From contig CANSSG010000021.1 of the NCBI GenBank assembly GCA_947649615.1, positions 1 to 54,631 of the forward strand: a stretch of DNA of 54,631 nucleotides, written 5' to 3'. A model generated the notes under the pieces. The model saw only the letters and a list, made by a program, of their open reading frames with translations, was not told the DNA's origin and ran no database searches. Shown here one piece after another: positions 24,652 through 32,882 of this stretch. Source of the stretch: an uncultured Clostridia bacterium. GTDB lineage: Bacteria > Bacillota > Clostridia > Oscillospirales > Oscillospiraceae. A program made the translations under genes and the position numbers. The number at the start of each line of letters is the position of its first letter. Position 1 is the first letter of the stretch.

Positions 24652-26022
24652 ATGGAGAAAACTGCCATCATCCACGGCATAGTTGCCGCTGGGGACAGGA
24701 TGGAAAAGGCGATCCTGATTCTCGGCGGCGGAAAAATCCAGGCCATACTGGACCCCGGCGCCGACCCGTCCCGCCTATATCCCGGATGCCGGATTATTGA
24801 TGCCGCCGGGCAATACGTCCTTCCTGGCGGCGTGGACGGGCATGTCCACTTTGGAAATACGGACGAGGTTCCCATTGCGGACGATTTTTTTACTGGTTCC
24901 CTGGCGGCGCTGGCCGGGGGGACTACGACGGTGGTTGATTTCTGCGAGCCGCCGCCCGGTGCGGACCCTCTGGCCTGCATTGAGGGGCGAAAGGCGTTTG
25001 CGAAGGATTCTGCCGTGGATTATGCGCTTCATTACTCTTTCACGGAGAATTACCGCCAAGAACTGCCCAGGATTCCGGAAATTTTGGCGGCGGGGATTTC
25101 TGCTTTTAAGGTCTATACGGTGTATCCCAACATGACCCTACAGCCGGGGGACCTCTACTGCATTATGGAAGCGGTTGCCGGCAGGGGGACTCTGCTGGTT
25201 CACGCGGAGGAGAACAGTCTCATTGAATGCATGAAGGAGCGGTATCGAACCGGGAAAGAGGACATGACCGCCCTGGCGCTGACGCGGCCCAATCTGTCGG
25301 AACAGATGGCGGTGGAGGCGGCGGCCGCCGCCGCTAAATTGGCCGGAGCAAAAATTTGCATTGCCCATGTAAGCTGCAAGGAAACCGTGGAAATTCTGGC
25401 GCGGGAGCGCAGGGCGGGGAACCGGGATTTTATTCTGGAATCCTGTCCCCACTACATGCAGTTTACCAGTGAAAAGCTGTCGGGACCGGAGGGGGCGCTC
25501 TATACGATGAATCCGCCCCTACGGAGCAGGGCTGACGCGGACCGGCTGATGGATGCGGTGCTGGGGGAGGAAATTTCGATTTTGTCCACAGACCACTGTC
25601 CGTTTTTGAAATCCCATAAGCTGGGGAAAACTTATGATACCGTTCCCTGCGGCGTGGACGGCGTACAGATCCGGCTTCCCTACTATTTTTCAGAAGCGGT
25701 GCTGAAGCGGGGGCTGTCCATGGATGCGTTTATCCGGCTGACATCCACTAATGCCGCCAAGTTCTATGGCCTGTACCCCCGCAAGGGGTCCATCGCCGTA
25801 GGCAGCGACGCAGACCTGGTGTTTTTTGATCCGGAAGGCTCCTGGACATACGGCACGGACACGCAGGCAGGCGCGGCGGACTACTCTATTTATGAGGGGC
25901 TTCGGCTGCGGGGGCGCTGCACCCGTACGATCAAGGGCGGCAGGACGGTAATGGAAAACGGTATCGTATCCGCCCAGAAGGGCGGCGGACGCTTTTTGCG
26001 GGCCGCCATGCCCAAAGCGTAA
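24652..26022 (+). CDS. hydA: Dihydropyrimidinase / hydantoinase
   Basis: 456 residues. All amidohydrolase ligands of this subfamily are visible: GHVHFG (HxH), AFKVYTVYP with the Lys that becomes carbamylated, LVHAEE, IAHVSCKE and STDHCPF (Asp). It opens cyclic ureides such as dihydropyrimidines or hydantoins. The preceding M20 gene and the following ECF importer suggest import, ring opening and carbamoyl removal as one unit. ATG follows GGGAGGAG. YgeZ/HyuA-like enzymes are close relatives; exact ring substrate is unknown. Confidence 0.88.
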   Translation: MEKTAIIHGIVAAGDRMEKAILILGGGKIQAILDPGADPSRLYPGCRIIDAAGQYVLPGGVDGHVHFGNTDEVPIADDFFTGSLAALAGGTTTVVDFCEPPPGADPLACIEGRKAFAKDSAVDYALHYSFTENYRQELPRIPEILAAGISAFKVYTVYPNMTLQPGDLYCIMEAVAGRGTLLVHAEENSLIECMKERYRTGKEDMTALALTRPNLSEQMAVEAAAAAAKLAGAKICIAHVSCKETVEILARERRAGNRDFILESCPHYMQFTSEKLSGPEGALYTMNPPLRSRADADRLMDAVLGEEISILSTDHCPFLKSHKLGKTYDTVPCGVDGVQIRLPYYFSEAVLKRGLSMDAFIRLTSTNAAKFYGLYPRKGSIAVGSDADLVFFDPEGSWTYGTDTQAGAADYSIYEGLRLRGRCTRTIKGGRTVMENGIVSAQKGGGRFLRAAMPKA

Positions 26023-26045
26023 CTTTTTGTGGCAGGAGGATGTGA

Positions 26046-26906
26046 ATGGAAAAGCTCATTGAAATTGATGATTATAGCTTTCGCTATCAAAACGCCAAAA
26101 CCCTGGCGGTGGAGCACGTAAGCTTTGATGTACACAGGGGCGAATTTCTAGCGGTCATCGGCCCTACAGGCGCGGGAAAAACGACTGTATGCCGCAGCAT
26201 CATGCGGCTGATTCCTGAGATTTACGATGGAAAAAGCTGGGGCAGCATCCGCATCAAGGGCAAGGACGTTTCTTCGTACAAGCCTGCGGATATATCCAGC
26301 TTCGTAGGGTACGTACACCAGGACGCGGAGAGCCAGATTTTGATGACCAACGTGGAGAAGGAAATAGCCTTCCCGCTGGAAAATATGGGAATCCCCCGGA
26401 AGGAAATGAAAGAGCGCGTGAACCGGGCCTTGGAGCTGGTGCATCTGGAGGACTACCGCAGCCGCCACCCCTACTATCTGTCCGGCGGGCAGCGGCAGCG
26501 GGTAGTGCTTGCCACGGCGCTGGCCATGGATCCGGAGGTGCTGATTTTAGATGAATCCGTGTCAGAAATCGACCCGCTCGGGGCGGAGGAGATTACTACC
26601 GTGGCAAAGGAATTGAACGCCATCGGGAAAACGATTGTATTTATTGAACACAATATGGAGGAAGTGGCGAAGTTCGCGGACCAGATTGTCGTGCTGGACC
26701 AGGGGAAGCTGGTTGCCCAAGGCACGACCCGGGGCGTGTTGAGCGACATGGAGCTGCTGCGGCGTCTGGACATGTTCCCGCCGGAGGTCACACAGCTTTT
26801 CTCCGAGTTGAAAAAGCGGGGGGTGCCGCTGCCGGATGAAATTCCCATCAACCTGGAAGACGCCCAGCGGCAGTTGGCCCGGCTCCTGGGGAAAGGAAGT
26901 GAGTAA
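26046..26906 (+). CDS. ecfA1: ECF transporter ATPase 1
   Basis: 286 residues. Walker A GPTGAGKTT, Q-loop in YVHQDAESQ, signature YLSGGQRQRV, Walker B VLILDES (Ser after the catalytic Glu where Pro is usual), and switch His in IEHN. The long C-terminal tail is usual for EcfA. Forms the energising module with the next two genes. Good AGGAGG site. Confidence 0.9.
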   Translation: MEKLIEIDDYSFRYQNAKTLAVEHVSFDVHRGEFLAVIGPTGAGKTTVCRSIMRLIPEIYDGKSWGSIRIKGKDVSSYKPADISSFVGYVHQDAESQILMTNVEKEIAFPLENMGIPRKEMKERVNRALELVHLEDYRSRHPYYLSGGQRQRVVLATALAMDPEVLILDESVSEIDPLGAEEITTVAKELNAIGKTIVFIEHNMEEVAKFADQIVVLDQGKLVAQGTTRGVLSDMELLRRLDMFPPEVTQLFSELKKRGVPLPDEIPINLEDAQRQLARLLGKGSE

Positions 26907-26908
26907 AG

Positions 26909-27754
26909 ATGGCGTTTAACCGAGATTCGGAATACGCAGTGGAGATCAAGCACCTTTGGTATACCTACCAGCCTATGGGCTTCACTGCCTTGAAAGACAT
27001 CAACCTGACCATCCGCCATGGCGAGTTTCTTGCCCTGATTGGGCAAAACGGCTCCGGGAAAACCACGCTCATCAAGCATATGATTGGCCTGCACAAGGCC
27101 ACCAAGGGCGAAGTGATTCTCGGCGGCGTACCCAGCACTTCCCGGGTGGTGTCGGACCTGGCCCACGACATTGGCTATGTGTTCCAAAATCCGGCCCATC
27201 AGATTTTCTCGGAGACTGTGGAAGACGAGGTAGCCTTCGGGCCGAAAAACCTGGGGTTTAGCCGGGAAGAGACGGAAGCCGCCGTAACGAAGGCGTTGGA
27301 AGATGTAGGGCTGTCCGAGTTCCGGAAGGAATCTCCCATTGTCTTGGGGCGGGGGCAGCTTCAACGGCTGGCCATCGCGTCGATTCTCTCCATGAACCCC
27401 CAGCTTTTGATTATCGACGAGCCAACCACCGGCCTGGACTGGCGGGAGTGCATCCGGGTATTGGAGCTGGTTAAAAAGCTGAATGAGTCCGGCCACACCA
27501 TCATTATGACCACCCACAACATGAACCTGGTCTCGCTCTATGCGAAGCGGGCGGTAGTGCTGCGGCTGGGGGAGAAAATACTGGACGGGCCGGTGGACGA
27601 GGTGTTCGCGGAGTCGGAAAAACTCAAGAGCGCGTACATCAAGGCGCCCCAGGTATACCGCCTGTTGTCTCTGTTCCCGGAAATCCGCCCGGAGGACTAC
27701 AGCATACAAGGCGTTGCGGACGCGATTTGCGCCAAAAGGAAGGAGGGAGCGTAG
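26909..27754 (+). CDS. ecfA2: ECF transporter ATPase 2 with altered signature loop
   Basis: 281 residues. Walker A GQNGSGKTT, Q-loop VFQNPAHQIF, Walker B LLIIDEPTTGLDW, switch His in TTHN. The signature loop reads VLGRGQLQRL instead of LSGGQ, near residue 145. The heterodimer with ecfA1 would have one normal and one unusual ATP site. Two bases separate it from ecfA1. Confidence 0.9.
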   Translation: MAFNRDSEYAVEIKHLWYTYQPMGFTALKDINLTIRHGEFLALIGQNGSGKTTLIKHMIGLHKATKGEVILGGVPSTSRVVSDLAHDIGYVFQNPAHQIFSETVEDEVAFGPKNLGFSREETEAAVTKALEDVGLSEFRKESPIVLGRGQLQRLAIASILSMNPQLLIIDEPTTGLDWRECIRVLELVKKLNESGHTIIMTTHNMNLVSLYAKRAVVLRLGEKILDGPVDEVFAESEKLKSAYIKAPQVYRLLSLFPEIRPEDYSIQGVADAICAKRKEGA

Positions 27755-28570
27755 ATGGGCGTACTGACAATGATGGAGGCGGCAAAGCGGGATTCCTGCA
27801 TCCACCGCCTGAACCCCCTGAGCAAAATGATTTTCTGTATCTGCATGATCGCGATTCCGATTATTACGATTAACCCATATGTGTCGCTGATTCTGCTGGC
27901 GGTGCTGTGGATTCTGCCGCTCCCCGCGAAGCTACAGGATATTTTCTACCCCACGATGATCAAGCTGTATCCCACCATGCTGATTCTGCTGCTGATTATC
28001 TGGCCCTTTTTCTATCCGCATGGCGAGCATGTGCTGGTTCATTTTGGCGTAATCCACATTACGCTGGAAGGGCTTTTCTTCGCCGTGGCCCAAGCCCTGC
28101 GCATCGCGGTGGCGATTACGGGGTGCATGTATTTCGTCATGGTCACGGAGATTATCGACCTTTCCTCCGTGCTGGGGCGCGCGCTGCAAAAAGTGGGCAT
28201 TTCCTATACGGCCCCCTTTATGATTACCACGTCCTTCAAATTCCTGCCGGAATTTCTCGGCACCTATTCCACCATTTCCGAGTCCTTCCGCGCCCGTGCG
28301 TTCCAGTTGGACAAAGGCTCGCTGCTGCAAAGGTTGAAAAATTTTATCCCTCTGTTCATCCCGCTTATCGACACCTCCCTGGGCAAGGCGCAGAATATCG
28401 CGTCCGCGATGCTGCTGCGGGCCTACGGGAGCAAAAAGAAACGGACCTATTACACGGTTTACAGCTTTGGCATTGGAGATTTGCTGTTTGTGCTGATGTC
28501 CCTGGCCCTGGTGGCGTTTGCCGTCTGGGGAAAGGTCAAGGTGCTGGGCGGCTTTGATCTCCACATTTGA
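27755..28570 (+). CDS. ecfT: ECF transporter transmembrane coupling protein
   Basis: 271 residues, four or more membrane helices, with cytoplasmic coupling motifs FRARAFQ and LLRAYG near the C-terminal half, as in EcfT proteins. Begins one base after the ecfA2 stop. Confidence 0.88.
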   Translation: MGVLTMMEAAKRDSCIHRLNPLSKMIFCICMIAIPIITINPYVSLILLAVLWILPLPAKLQDIFYPTMIKLYPTMLILLLIIWPFFYPHGEHVLVHFGVIHITLEGLFFAVAQALRIAVAITGCMYFVMVTEIIDLSSVLGRALQKVGISYTAPFMITTSFKFLPEFLGTYSTISESFRARAFQLDKGSLLQRLKNFIPLFIPLIDTSLGKAQNIASAMLLRAYGSKKKRTYYTVYSFGIGDLLFVLMSLALVAFAVWGKVKVLGGFDLHI

Positions 28571-28585
28571 TCCGGCTCTATTAGT

Positions 28586-28619
28586 GCGCGGGCGCCGACG
28601 GAATGATGCGCCCGGGCGC
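28586..28619 (+). terminator. GC-rich hairpin between ecfT and the S-component gene
   Basis: GCGC-GGGCGC pairs with GCGCCC-gg-GCGC. No T-run follows, so termination is partial at best; it may set the ratio of module to S component. Confidence 0.4.
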
Positions 28620-28652
28620 TATTGAGACAATATTTTAGGAGGAAAGAGGCTT

Positions 28653-29225
28653 ATGTTGCAAACAAAAAAGAGGAGTCCGGTTATGACGATCGCGCTGATT
28701 GTCGTGGGGGCCGTCCTGTACGGCGTCGGCTGCTTCGCGACGATGAACATTGTCATCGGGACGATCACCTTCCGCCCTGCGGCGTTTATATCCTGCGCCT
28801 GGGGCATCCTGTTTGGGCCATGGGTCGGCGGCGCTGCGGCCGCAATCGGCAACACCTTCATTTCGGACGTGCTGTCCGGCTGGTTCGGCATCGGAGGCGT
28901 GGGCGGATTTGTGGGCAATTTCATTATGGGATTCCTGCCCGGCCTGCTGGTTCGTGATCCCCGCAAGTGGCTGCCCATTTCCCTTTGGTCCTGCATTGCG
29001 TCCATACTCTGCGGCATCTGCATCGGCGGCTGGCAGCAAATTATGAACATCAACCAATTCTGGGTCATGTGCGTCGCCGTCTGGGCCTGCAACATCCCCA
29101 TCAACGTGGTGCTGACGCCCATTGCCGTCAAGCTGCTTCTGCCTCGCGTGGTCAAGAGAAATTTGTATTGGAAGGAACTGCCTGGTCAGGCGGAGGTGGA
29201 GGGCGACGAGCCGTCGCCGCAATAA
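28653..29225 (+). CDS. ECF transporter substrate-specific (S) component
   Basis: 190 residues, six predicted membrane helices, with glycine-rich segments (WGILFGPWVGGAAAAIGNTF; GIGGVGGFVGNFIMGFLPG) typical of S components. The N-terminal membrane helix carries small residues that contact EcfT. Co-located with a dedicated EcfAAT set and a hydantoinase, so the ligand is probably a heterocycle or ureide rather than a general vitamin, but no family-specific ligand motif was recognised. Preceded by AGGAGGAAAG. Confidence 0.8.
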   Translation: MLQTKKRSPVMTIALIVVGAVLYGVGCFATMNIVIGTITFRPAAFISCAWGILFGPWVGGAAAAIGNTFISDVLSGWFGIGGVGGFVGNFIMGFLPGLLVRDPRKWLPISLWSCIASILCGICIGGWQQIMNINQFWVMCVAVWACNIPINVVLTPIAVKLLLPRVVKRNLYWKELPGQAEVEGDEPSPQ

Positions 29226-29262
29226 CCCTGCGCCCTGACGCTCCGGCGTCCAACGAGCAGGG

Positions 29263-29302
29263 GCCTTTTGGCAGATTTATCCGCTGAAATCTGTTAAAAG
29301 GC
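29263..29302 (+). other. 16-bp hairpin in the leader of the unrecognised gene
   Basis: GCCTTTTGGCAGATTT pairs with AAATCTGTTAAAAGGC (two G-U pairs) around an 8-nt loop, 65 bp before the ATG at 29367. No T-run. Could be an RNA processing site or regulatory stem. Confidence 0.45.
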
Positions 29303-29366
29303 TCCTCGCGTCTACCGGCGGCGCGGCATGGACCCAACCGCCGGTTCGACAGGAGGAATGATTAAA

Positions 29367-30266
29367 ATGCAAGTGATTTTAGGCGGGGACCCGTTCTGCG
29401 ACGTATTTCGCGGGACGTACGACCTGCACAAATATTGGGATCTAACAAATCCCGATTACTGCGTATCCGTAATGCGCGGCGCCTATGACGGCGGCTGCCG
29501 CAGCTATGAGCTGTCCTTCGGCCCGGTACAGGAGATGTTTCTACGGCTGGAGGCAGCCGTAGGGGAGGAGTTGACAGGCTATGCCAACCCCACTTACCTG
29601 CAAGGGGTGCATCTGGACGGGACGCCGCTGCAATTCTGCCGGAGCCGCGTGTTGAAAACCTTCGCGGAACGGCCTGGGTATCTGCCGGAATCTTTCGTGC
29701 CGAGGCTGAAAAAGGAGCTTCGGGAAAATACGTGCATGCTGTTTGGCTATGACCTGGACGCGCAGCCCCTCAGCGACAAGGAAATCAGCGCGATTGCGCT
29801 GGACGAAGACGCCTATCTCCGCCGCCTGCATGAGCTTGGCGCGGCGTCCAGGGTCTTGGTTGGCGGAACGGACGCGGATTGGCTGTTTACCTTGGGGCGT
29901 GAAGATATCATCGTGCGCATGTGCGAGATTGTCCGTGCGCTGGGGAAGCGTCCCTACCTGCTGTGCCACTACACGTCCACGGTTCTGCCAAAGGCCGATG
30001 CGCTTGCTCTGCCGGTTGATGGCTATTTTGCGGCAATCAACAAGAGCTGGGCTTTTTTGGAGCATGGCCCGGCGGCAGCGGCGGTAAAGGCGGCGAAGAA
30101 GCCTGTGACGGCCTTTATGGCGTTCGCCTGCGGCGGGCTGGCCGGGGGAATGCGGGAAGCGGCGGCGTACCTGGCGCAGGAGTGCGGTGTAAGCGGCATT
30201 ATGTATGGAACCACCAAGAGGGCCAATGCCTTTTCCACCGCCCGCATGCTGGCGGAAATCAACTGA
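29367..30266 (+). CDS. Unrecognised soluble protein in the heterocycle operon
   Basis: 299 residues, no signal peptide or membrane helix. Not recognised. Alternating strand/helix pattern and phrases such as VILGGDPFCDV, SYELSFGP, VLVGGTDADWL, LLCHYTST, VDGYFAAINKS and GVSGIMYGTTKR suggest a TIM-barrel-like fold with ligand-binding loops. It is the last gene of the run after the ECF transporter and ends at a strong terminator, so a role in the same pathway is likely. ATG 29367 was chosen because AGGAGG at 29351 is 10 bp away; ATG 29358 is too close. Confidence 0.75.
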   Translation: MQVILGGDPFCDVFRGTYDLHKYWDLTNPDYCVSVMRGAYDGGCRSYELSFGPVQEMFLRLEAAVGEELTGYANPTYLQGVHLDGTPLQFCRSRVLKTFAERPGYLPESFVPRLKKELRENTCMLFGYDLDAQPLSDKEISAIALDEDAYLRRLHELGAASRVLVGGTDADWLFTLGREDIIVRMCEIVRALGKRPYLLCHYTSTVLPKADALALPVDGYFAAINKSWAFLEHGPAAAAVKAAKKPVTAFMAFACGGLAGGMREAAAYLAQECGVSGIMYGTTKRANAFSTARMLAEIN

Positions 30267-30277
30267 CGGGGATGCGG

Positions 30278-30316
30278 AAATGCTCCCCGCGCCCTTCAGG
30301 GACACGGGGAGCATTT
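30278..30316. terminator. Bidirectional terminator
   Basis: AAATGCTCCCCG / CGGGGAGCATTT, 12-bp perfect stem with A- and T-rich flanks; separates the forward operon from the converging epimerase gene. Confidence 0.85.
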
Positions 30317-30333
30317 TGGGAATCCATCCAACG

Positions 30334-31182
30334 TCAGGGCAAAAGCGCCTTGATGTGCTGCAAACTGGCGAAGGCAGCTTCCGGCCCGTCCGGTATGGGC
30401 AGGCATTCGATGGTAATATAGCCGCTGTACTGGGCGTCCCGCAGTGCGCCGAGGATGGCGCGGAAGTCCAGGGCGCCGCTGCCGCAGGCCCGCCGGGTAT
30501 TGCCGGCAAAGTGGATGTAGCCCAGATACGGCCCGCTCTCCCGGATGGCGCGGAGCATATCGGCTTCCTCGATGTTCATATGGAAGGTGTCCAGATGGGT
30601 TTTCAGATACCCGCTCTGGAAGGAAGCGACATACTGGTTGGCTTCCAGGGCCGTGTTGAGATAGTTGTTCTCATAGCGGTTGATGACTTCCAGGAAAATC
30701 GTGGTTTTCCGGCTTTCCGCGTAGGGAAGAAGTTCATCCAGTGCTTCGCTCAGCCATTTCCTGGATGCTTCCCGCTGCGCGCCCAGGGGAAGATCGCCCC
30801 GCAGGTTGCCCAGGATGACGGCGCAGCCCACAGCGGAGGCCCAGTCGATGAACTGCCGCATCCGCTCCACGGCTTTGCGCCGGACGCAGGGGTCCGGGTC
30901 GATGAGGCAGAGATGGTCAAGCCCCCTGGCCTGCCCCGTAGCAACGGCGGAGATGCCTAAGCCAAATTCCGCTTCCAGCGCCGTCAGTTCTTCTGCGGGA
31001 GCGTCCTCGGGCGTACGCAGGTGCAGTTCAAGGCCGTCGCAGCCAAGCTGTTTGGCCTGATGGAAGAGCTGCCGGTAGGGCTGGTCGCGCAGCAGCACCG
31101 GCGTGTTGGGCAGCGCCTTTGCGGCGGCCGTCACGGCAAATTTGAGATTTGCTCCAAATGAACAACTGTTGATTTCTTTCAT
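30334..31182 (-). CDS. Sugar phosphate isomerase/epimerase (AP-endonuclease-2 fold)
   Basis: 282 residues, xylose-isomerase-like TIM barrel: DGLELHLRT, CAVILGNLRG, IFLEVINRYENN (metal Glu), LDTFHMNIEE (Asp/His), YIHFAGNTRR and YITIECLP (last metal Glu). Family members interconvert keto sugars or sugar acids (IolE, IolI, tagatose epimerase). Substrate unknown. It has its own promoter with a palindromic operator and is divergent from the aminohydrolase/Xdh operon. GGAGG precedes the ATG. Confidence 0.82.
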   Translation of the reverse strand: MKEINSCSFGANLKFAVTAAAKALPNTPVLLRDQPYRQLFHQAKQLGCDGLELHLRTPEDAPAEELTALEAEFGLGISAVATGQARGLDHLCLIDPDPCVRRKAVERMRQFIDWASAVGCAVILGNLRGDLPLGAQREASRKWLSEALDELLPYAESRKTTIFLEVINRYENNYLNTALEANQYVASFQSGYLKTHLDTFHMNIEEADMLRAIRESGPYLGYIHFAGNTRRACGSGALDFRAILGALRDAQYSGYITIECLPIPDGPEAAFASLQHIKALLP

Positions 31183-31202
31183 GGTGACCTCCTATCAAAT
31201 CA

Positions 31203-31219
31203 AGAGCATAACATGCTCT
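31203..31219. promoter_or_regulatory. Palindromic operator upstream of the epimerase gene
   Basis: AGAGCAT-AAC-ATGCTCT, perfect 7-bp arms, lying about 13 bp downstream of the epimerase -10, at or just after the transcription start. A repressor site by position. A half-site-like CATCATGCTC occurs at about 31298, nearer the divergent operon. Regulator unknown. Confidence 0.55.
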
Positions 31220-31231
31220 AAATATGATAAG

Positions 31232-31260
31232 AGTATACGACATCTTTGGACGGAAATCAA
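31232..31260 (-). promoter_or_regulatory. Sigma-A promoter of the epimerase gene
   Basis: Minus strand TTGATT, 17-bp spacer, TATACT (complements of 31255-31260 and 31232-31237). Confidence 0.75.
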
Positions 31261-31484
31261 CCAGAAATCAGGAAAATCCGTGGTTAAATAATAGTTGCAT
31301 CATGCTCGGGGTGGCAAAAAACACCTGGGGGCAAAACTTTTTGCATCCAAAAACGCAAAAATTGTGGATTTTGCTGACGCTTTTTACAAAAATGGCAGAT
31401 AAACCGTAAAGTGCTTTCAAAAATTGAGCGATTAGTGATAATATTTTGAGACATACAACAACAAAAATCTATCAGGAGGATACT

Positions 31485-32840
31485 ATGAAACTTATTAAAA
31501 ATGCCATGATCGTTGTACCGGAAGGTCACAATGGACTGATCCGCAGCGGCTACATCCGGATTGACGGAGGCCGCATTGCAGAAATTGATACGATGGACAA
31601 GCTGACGCCGGAGAAGCAGGCGGGAGCGGAAATCATTGACGCCAAGGGCAAAATCGCCATTCCCGGTTTCGTTTCCACCCACAGCCATCTTTACAGCGCG
31701 GTGGTGCGCAGCCTTCCCCATGCGGGATACGACGATGTAGATTTCTCCTTCGTATCCTGGATGGACCGCTTTTGGTTCAAAATGCTGGAAGACAAGGTCA
31801 ATCCCAAGGACGTTTACGCCGGAACCTTAATCAACTGCATTGAGAACATCAAGCACGGCTACACCACGACCTCCGACACCACCGAAGGGTCTTACGCCCT
31901 TCCCGGCGCGTTGTTTGAAGCCGGGCGGGCGGCGAAGGAATCCGGCATCCGCGGCGTCATGTCCTTTGAGACCACGGGCCGCATCAGCCCGGAGAACGCG
32001 AAGCTGGGCTTGAAGGAAAACGTCGATTTCATCGAGCACTGCCGCAAAAACGACCCGGACGGCCGTATTCAGGGCGTTATCGGCGTCCACACCACCTACA
32101 CCTGCTCCGGCGATCTGATTCAAGAGTGTCGCGCGGAAGCCACGCGCCTGAAAGCCGGTTTACAGATGCATCTGGCCGACGACCGCTGGCATAGCTTTGA
32201 TTCCACGCTGAAATACGGCAAACGCTGCCTGAAGTGGCTGGAAGATTTAGGCTTCCTGGGGCCGGACGTGCTGTTTTTCCATTGCAGCTACATGAATGAG
32301 CTTCTGGACCCGGAAATCATGAAGCACTACGGCTGCAATATTTCCCACCAGCCTGTGTCCAACGCCAGCTTTGGCTTCTGGCCCAATATGATCCCGTTCA
32401 TCAAGGCGGGCGTCAACGTTTCCCTGGGTACGGACGGCCAGACGCAGTCCATGTTTGAAAACATGCGCGCGGCGCAGATGATCCACCGCATCCGCTACGA
32501 GGAACTGGAATTGCTTCCGGATAAGCAGATGTTCGAGATGGCAACGATCAACGGCGCCCGCTCCCTGCACATGGAGGACCAGATTGGTACATTGGAGGTT
32601 GGGAAAAAGGCGGACATCGTTCTGCTCAAAAACAACAGCCCGGTTCCCGTATTCGAGAACAACGTGATGAACTTCGTGGTCACAGTGGCGGACGCCGCCC
32701 ATGTAGACACCGTCATCATCGACGGGAACAAGGTGGTGGAAGGCGGCGAATACCTCCTGATGGACGAGGAAGAGGTCCGCGCAAAGTGCCAGGAGCAGGC
32801 GGTAGACTTCTGGAAGCGTAATAACTGGCCCACGCCCTGA
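31485..32840 (+). CDS. Amidohydrolase 3, SsnA-like
   Basis: 451 residues. Metal-site motifs STHSHLYSAVVRSL, GLQMHLADD, LFFHCSYMNE and SLGTDGQTQS. The block RGVMSFETTGR matches SsnA (RAMTCFETTDR), an aminohydrolase of the E. coli anaerobic purine/selenium cluster. It probably removes an amino group from a purine-like or pyrimidine-like ring. First gene of a six-gene run ending in the molybdenum hydroxylase. CAGGAGGATACT precedes ATG 31485. The leader 31261-31484 is AT-rich with weak promoter-like TTTCAA-18 bp-TAATAT just upstream; no known riboswitch was recognised in it. Confidence 0.85.
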   Translation: MKLIKNAMIVVPEGHNGLIRSGYIRIDGGRIAEIDTMDKLTPEKQAGAEIIDAKGKIAIPGFVSTHSHLYSAVVRSLPHAGYDDVDFSFVSWMDRFWFKMLEDKVNPKDVYAGTLINCIENIKHGYTTTSDTTEGSYALPGALFEAGRAAKESGIRGVMSFETTGRISPENAKLGLKENVDFIEHCRKNDPDGRIQGVIGVHTTYTCSGDLIQECRAEATRLKAGLQMHLADDRWHSFDSTLKYGKRCLKWLEDLGFLGPDVLFFHCSYMNELLDPEIMKHYGCNISHQPVSNASFGFWPNMIPFIKAGVNVSLGTDGQTQSMFENMRAAQMIHRIRYEELELLPDKQMFEMATINGARSLHMEDQIGTLEVGKKADIVLLKNNSPVPVFENNVMNFVVTVADAAHVDTVIIDGNKVVEGGEYLLMDEEEVRAKCQEQAVDFWKRNNWPTP

Positions 32841-32882
32841 CCGTGCGGAAGGGAAATCGAAAAAGGAAGAAGGAAAAGATTC

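Noticed and set aside
29152-29337. A small minus-strand gene between the ECF S component and the next gene.
   Set aside because: No ribosome site; it covers a leader hairpin and the end of a clear gene.
31261-31484. A possible riboswitch in the leader of the SsnA-like operon (small stems such as GGTG/CACC and GCAAAA/TTTTGC).
   Set aside because: No match to purine, preQ1, guanidine or other riboswitch cores that I could recognise; stems are short and not followed by a terminator.
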